Assembly: GCA_026261815.1 (NCBI GenBank)
Contig: JAMPIT010000884.1
Coordinates: 16,638,210-16,702,209, forward strand
DNA: 64,000 nucleotides
Origin: Monarcha castaneiventris obscurior
Lineage: Eukaryota > Chordata > Aves > Passeriformes > Monarchidae
Direction of reading: 5' to 3'
The number at the start of each line of letters is the position of its first letter. Positions within the stretch are counted from its first letter, which is position 1. A model generated the notes under the pieces. It searched no databases. It was not told where the DNA came from and saw only the letters and a program-made list of their open reading frames with translations. The position numbers and the translations under genes are program-made. Of this stretch, positions 59,195 to 64,000 are shown piece after piece.

Positions 59195-62100
59195 AAACCA
59201 AGGTCCTTTTGCTTTGAGATCATCTTCTCGATCTGCTTCTTTTTTGCCCCCTCTGTCCTTCCCACATTTCCACACACAACCCTCACTACAGGATCCCTCT
59301 CTGTGGCTTCAGGCAGCTGCAAGAGCTACCCGTCTCTCCCTACTTCATTGACTCCTTGCAAGTCACAGCTCAGTGAAACGTGTGCATGGAACAGTGAAAG
59401 CTGAGGAGAAGGGAAAAATGGTGTGTAATCAAACTAGGAAAATTCACTTGTCAGTGCAGAAACAGCAGTAAGGACAACTTCTTTATATCCTGGAGCTTAG
59501 GCAAATGGGGCAGCTGTTAGCCAAATGAAACCCAGGGGAGTAGGGGCTCTTTCCATCAGGGGGAGTTCAGCAGGGGTTAAAAGTTCAACAGGGGAGAACA
59601 CTAATATGCACTAGATAAATCTCTCAGGATTGCAGTAACAGGAGCAATAATATAAAATTAGAGATACCAGCAGGTGAAAAATTTACTCAGAAAAACACAG
59701 GCCAGCAAAAAATAAGACAAAGGCATTCTAGTTCCTGGCTGAGGAGAGCTAACTGGGTCAGAGCCATCTAAAGATATTCTTTATATGGCTCTCTTATCTG
59801 CCTTCACTTGTGAAAGAATTTGTGCAGTTCTTGTAGTAATGGGAGACAAAGATATGCTAATAAATAGTTCTCTTTGTCCCAAAATTTATCATCATGATAT
59901 AAGATTTTATTTTGCTTATCTAATTTATTTTCACAACAGTTTTCCTAGGTCAGTAACATCCTGGTATTTGTCCTAAAGAGAGATTTAAAGAACTAGCATC
60001 AAGTGAGTTTCACTGACAGTTTTGTGAGCACATTTAAAGAAGAAAATGAAGGATTACAAAGTAAAACAAATCTCATTTTACTCATTTGCGGGAGATTGAC
60101 CTTGTGAAAACCCCTGTCTCACTTGGGTGAAATAGAATAAAACATTAAATGTAAGTATGAATATTAGAGGAGGGAAGAAAATAAAGAGTATTTATGTTCT
60201 GCAATATGAGAATTCAAAGAGCAATTTTGGTCAAGATGACAAAGGTTTGAATGCATTTTAAAAGAACAGACCATGTAGAAAGGTATGAGAAAGTAAACCT
60301 TGCACTATCTGAAATGACAAATCTAGGGATTATACACTGGCTCTTTGGCAAGGCTTCACTTCAGTCTCTATGATAGAAAGGAAAAAGGAAAATGGTGTGA
60401 AGCAAGTAAGTATTTGGGAGGATAAAAGATTCTCTCCATGATAAATGGAGGGCACAAGAGGGTGAAAAATGAGCTGTGGGCCCCTCACAAAAGGGAGGAA
60501 ACCCTGGGGCCCTGGCACAGACAGACTAAAGGAACAACCTGGCTTCTGAGGGAAACCAAGGATGCAAAAGTGCAGACATGAGAGCTAAAGGTGCAGAAAG
60601 ATGCACAGGGCCCGTGGCTGGAAGGGAGAGATGTCACAGGACAGGGACAAGAAACACAGGTGGCTCAACAGGGCAGGAAAACACACAAATACCTGAAACC
60701 CTTTAAGTGCAAGTGCATTTACACACCTGCAGAGCACAAGTTGTGAGGCTGCACTGATGATTACTCTTGTTTGTTCTGTTTGGCAGCAAACTGGAACGGA
60801 TCAAAGCAGGAAGTGTAAAGGTAAAGAGGAAGCAAGGATCACCAGGGCAAGGATGGCATCTCACCAGGGAACAGCAGGAGATGTGCTGCAAGGAGAACTC
60901 GAGGAGGGAGGTGACTCCACACCAACCACCCAGAGCCCAGGACAGGGGTCTGTGCTACAGTTTTCTCTACTCTCTAGCACCCAAAGAGGAATATGTAAGG
61001 CTGGCAACACACAGATGGAGAAGTTCCTTTATGCACAAGGGGAACTGCAATGATTCCCAGCAAAAGCAGGGGATATGAAAGGTGTGGAAATCCTTTGCAC
61101 GTCTTCAAAGGCCAAAGAGATGCTGAGCTTTCTTACCAGAGAGTATATTCTGTTCTGGAGGGAGGTCAACAGCTTAATGCAAACTTATTAAGACACAACA
61201 CCCTTTCTTCATTCTATTATATACATTACTTTCCTTTTATTTGAGATCACAGTCCTGTGGCAAACAGAAGAGCAGCTTATACACATGACTAGTATTAAGA
61301 AAAGTGTTTAATGTACTCTAAGTGCCTATAATGAAATTTAGTGTCCAAGGGAAGAGACTGGACTTTGTGACCAGACAATTCTTTGCAGACCACATGAAAC
61401 ACAAAATTAGGGTTTGCAGACCACATTCAGTCAGCTCTAATCTACAGAATGATGCAACAAAATTTTCAGCTGCACCAGTTTCTAAATAATAGAGACTGCC
61501 AGAAAAACCTGAGTGTCTTTTACAGAATTGTAAAATTAGTGGCTGTAGGGAATATAGTATACATGATGTATCTGAAGCACAAGCATTTGACAGAGCATCT
61601 CAGGAAACATTACTCACAGAATTAATTTGCTTGGATCTCGACGGGAACAAAATCAACCACAGCCAAAGCAGGCTGAATGACAGTAAACAAAATCCATTTT
61701 TTGCCCCACATCAAGTTTGCACACTTAGCTTACTGGAATATTATATGGAAGTACATTAGTCCACTTTTTACCTCACTGCTTCATCACTGCTCCAGAAAAA
61801 ATGAAGGGTCAATTAACAAAGAATGGCGTGGTTATAAACAAAAAAAAAATCAAGAATGGTTAAAAAAGTTAGATGAGTGATCAGAAAGTTAGGAGAAAGT
61901 AGATTTAAAGGCTGGAATGCTGACTGGAAACCAGGAGACAGAAGGCAGCTCTATACAGAGGTGTTAGTCCGTGTCACAGACGGGCTGTGAGGCTCACTGC
62001 TGCTGCTGTGGATTGCAACAGTGCAAAAATGTCACTGCCAGGTTCTTCACACAGCCTGCAAGAGTGTCACCGTCCCTCCAGCAACCTTGGAAAAGAGCTC

Positions 62101-63684
62101 CAGGGCTCAGGACGTGCAGAATAACCACTGCAGGGGATCAGGGAGGGCTGCCCGAAGGGTTTGGGTGGCCCATGGCAGAGCTATGATCAAACATCTCTGC
62201 AGCTCCAGGCAGGCCCGTGAGGACAGCGAGTCTGGCTGTGCTCACACAGCAAGGGACAGGCTTCGGCCAGGCCTCCCTGCTCAATTCAACCCACCAGGTT
62301 TGCTCTACATGCACAGTTTGTTTGCACAGGTACAACAGGAGCCTTTGCAAGCTGTGAGTGCTGGCTGCCCAGAAACAGAGAAAAAAATTCTGTTTTACAA
62401 GGTGTTCTATGTACAGGGGAAATCCTGTAATAAACAGGATATCTGGGAATTCCCACATTGATTCAGGGCTCTTTTGACCTTCTCACAGTGCCATGAATTA
62501 AAATGGTTTTGCAAGGCTCTGTCCCTCTCTAGAACACTCAGGGATATTTCATTTGCTTTGAGACATCTCATTAACTTAAACAAAAATGGAGCTAAAGCAG
62601 TAGCAGAAGAGAAACAAGAACATCCGGGGGCTGATTTAAAAGATGTTAAGAAAATGAAATACACAGACCTTGGCTGGAAGACAACAAAGAAAAAGAATAC
62701 AACCAGAAATGACAAATACTTGAAGGCTGTAAACACCAAGAAAGGAGAGGAATTTTGGGTTGTGCAAGAAGTAGTAAATTTATGAGTAATGACATTAAAT
62801 CATGAAAAGATAAACTTTCACTGAAACATCAATTTGTCTTTACAAGTAGTCCTAGTATGATATCAAGCAGTCTTCCAACAGCAAGTTCAGAAGATCCATT
62901 GCTAAGGGTATTTAGAAGGATTTTGGACAAATAATTGAAAGTGCTCTATAAGGAAAATATTCCATATTAGGAGCCAGAGAAGTTTCATGATTTAGTAAGT
63001 TTTTTCCTTACTCTGACTTCTCTGAATATCTACTTTGAAACAAGCCATTAGAGGAAGATTTCCTAGCTCACAAAGACAGCAAAAGCCAATTTGTCTTCTC
63101 TTGCTCAAGAGGTCCCACAAATTACACAAGTATTACACATTACTTACTGAATACTGTTTGACATCACTGCATCTAAACTCAGAGTAACCCATTTAAAAGG
63201 AAGGACTAAGGAAAAGATAAATATGCAGGAGCTTGGCAAAGAGACAAAGAAGGAGACCTCAACAGACATCTCTCTTTTGTATCTGAACAATACAAACCAC
63301 AAGGAATCAGATACAAAAACACACTCATGAAATGGTAGTTTGAATGACTTCCTCAGAGTCCAGGATGAGGCAGTGGTGAAGCCAAGAATTGATTCCAGGG
63401 GTATCTCGACGATGGGCACCCTGGATTCCCTTCTTCAATCAATGGGGCATGTACCTGCTTATGTCATGAGTAAAAGCTCATTTCCACATAAAAAAAATGT
63501 GCTTTAGGTAAAGCTAAGCTAATCTAAGAGGTACCAAGAAGCCTGCCAGCAATCACAGAAAATGAAAGATATTCAGCTCAAACCAGTCACATGGTGAGAA
63601 GAACACATTGAGCTGTATTAACAGAATGTAACAACAGAAGTACAAACATTTTTATATTAAAACTACTAACAGCACTTTTCAAGA

Positions 63685-63735
63685 TCCCAGAATATTCTGA
63701 GTTGGAAGAGACCCACAAGGATCTTTCAAATGAAT
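63685..63735 (-). mobile_element. CR1 LINE 3' end fragment, minus orientation
   Basis: CCCAGAATATTCTGAGTTGG followed by AAGAGACCCACAAGGATC is the reverse complement of a CR1 3' terminus as found widely in songbird genomes. Recognisable similarity fades after about 63735, so this is a short truncated insertion lying in the same direction as CACNA1C. Confidence 0.65.
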
Positions 63736-64000
63736 GGGACATAGCCTGAAGGGTCAAAAGTGAAAGAACTGCACTTGTTACACATGGCCAGGTTTGAATC
63801 CACAAATCACATTCTCATTCAGGTACTGAAATATTTGGGTGATTTTTTTATCTGCTGGATATAAAGAAGAGAGACCTTTCTGACCTTAAATGAGGTAATT
63901 ACTTTGTAGCTCTGAAAACAGACTCAGCGCAACTAAAAAGCCCTTCCCAAACTTCAGTCTCATAGAGAAGAAACAGCAGTGCTTGTTTGTTTATACAGCT

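Overview
The window is intronic vertebrate DNA, almost certainly from a bird and probably a passerine. The evidence is CR1 LINE 3' ends carrying the avian terminal ATTCTATGATTCTAT-type tail, two solo LTR-like elements that resemble passerine ERVL LTRs (recognised from memory), and a coding sequence nearly identical to vertebrate Cav1.2. There are no prokaryotic features. Apart from four short exons, the many open frames have no recognisable domains and behave like chance frames.

One gene runs on the minus strand across the whole window: CACNA1C, the pore-forming alpha-1C subunit of the cardiac/neuronal L-type calcium channel. Four consecutive coding exons of repeat domain I are present. In transcription order they are exon 4 (31417-31278, S2 to S3), exon 5 (24337-24198, end of S3 plus the S4 voltage sensor), exon 6 (2902-2741, S5 and start of the extracellular turret) and exon 7 (533-337, turret, pore helix and selectivity filter). 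Numbering follows the mammalian convention and is inferred. All splice junctions are GT-AG and the codon phases join exactly (GG|G, A|GT, G|AC), giving one uninterrupted reading frame of 213 residues. Exons 1-3 lie beyond position 64000. Exon 8/8A, the mutually exclusive pair completing S6, lies before position 1.

Layout: 1-336 is the start of intron 7; 534-2740 is intron 6, with a CA repeat just behind the exon 6 donor; 2903-24197 is intron 5, with a solo LTR (5693-5962), a low-complexity block (about 7970-8480), a 35-bp minisatellite of 15 units (8787-9337) and a perfect (GGATAT)11 microsatellite (23117-23182); 24338-31277 is intron 4; 31418-64000 is part of intron 3, which is the giant intron of this gene in mammals. 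It holds a second solo LTR (43181-43489), CR1 fragments, simple repeats, and several AT-rich blocks dense in homeodomain or MEF2 motifs that may be enhancers.

No second gene, RNA gene or CRISPR array could be supported. The points most worth checking are the intron 5 VNTR, a tandem splice acceptor at exon 7 that would remove four turret residues in frame, the CA repeat next to the exon 6 donor, a TEAD/MEF2 motif cluster in intron 3, and a possible antisense exon at 47694-47845. Exon calls are firm. Regulatory calls are hypotheses from motif reading only.
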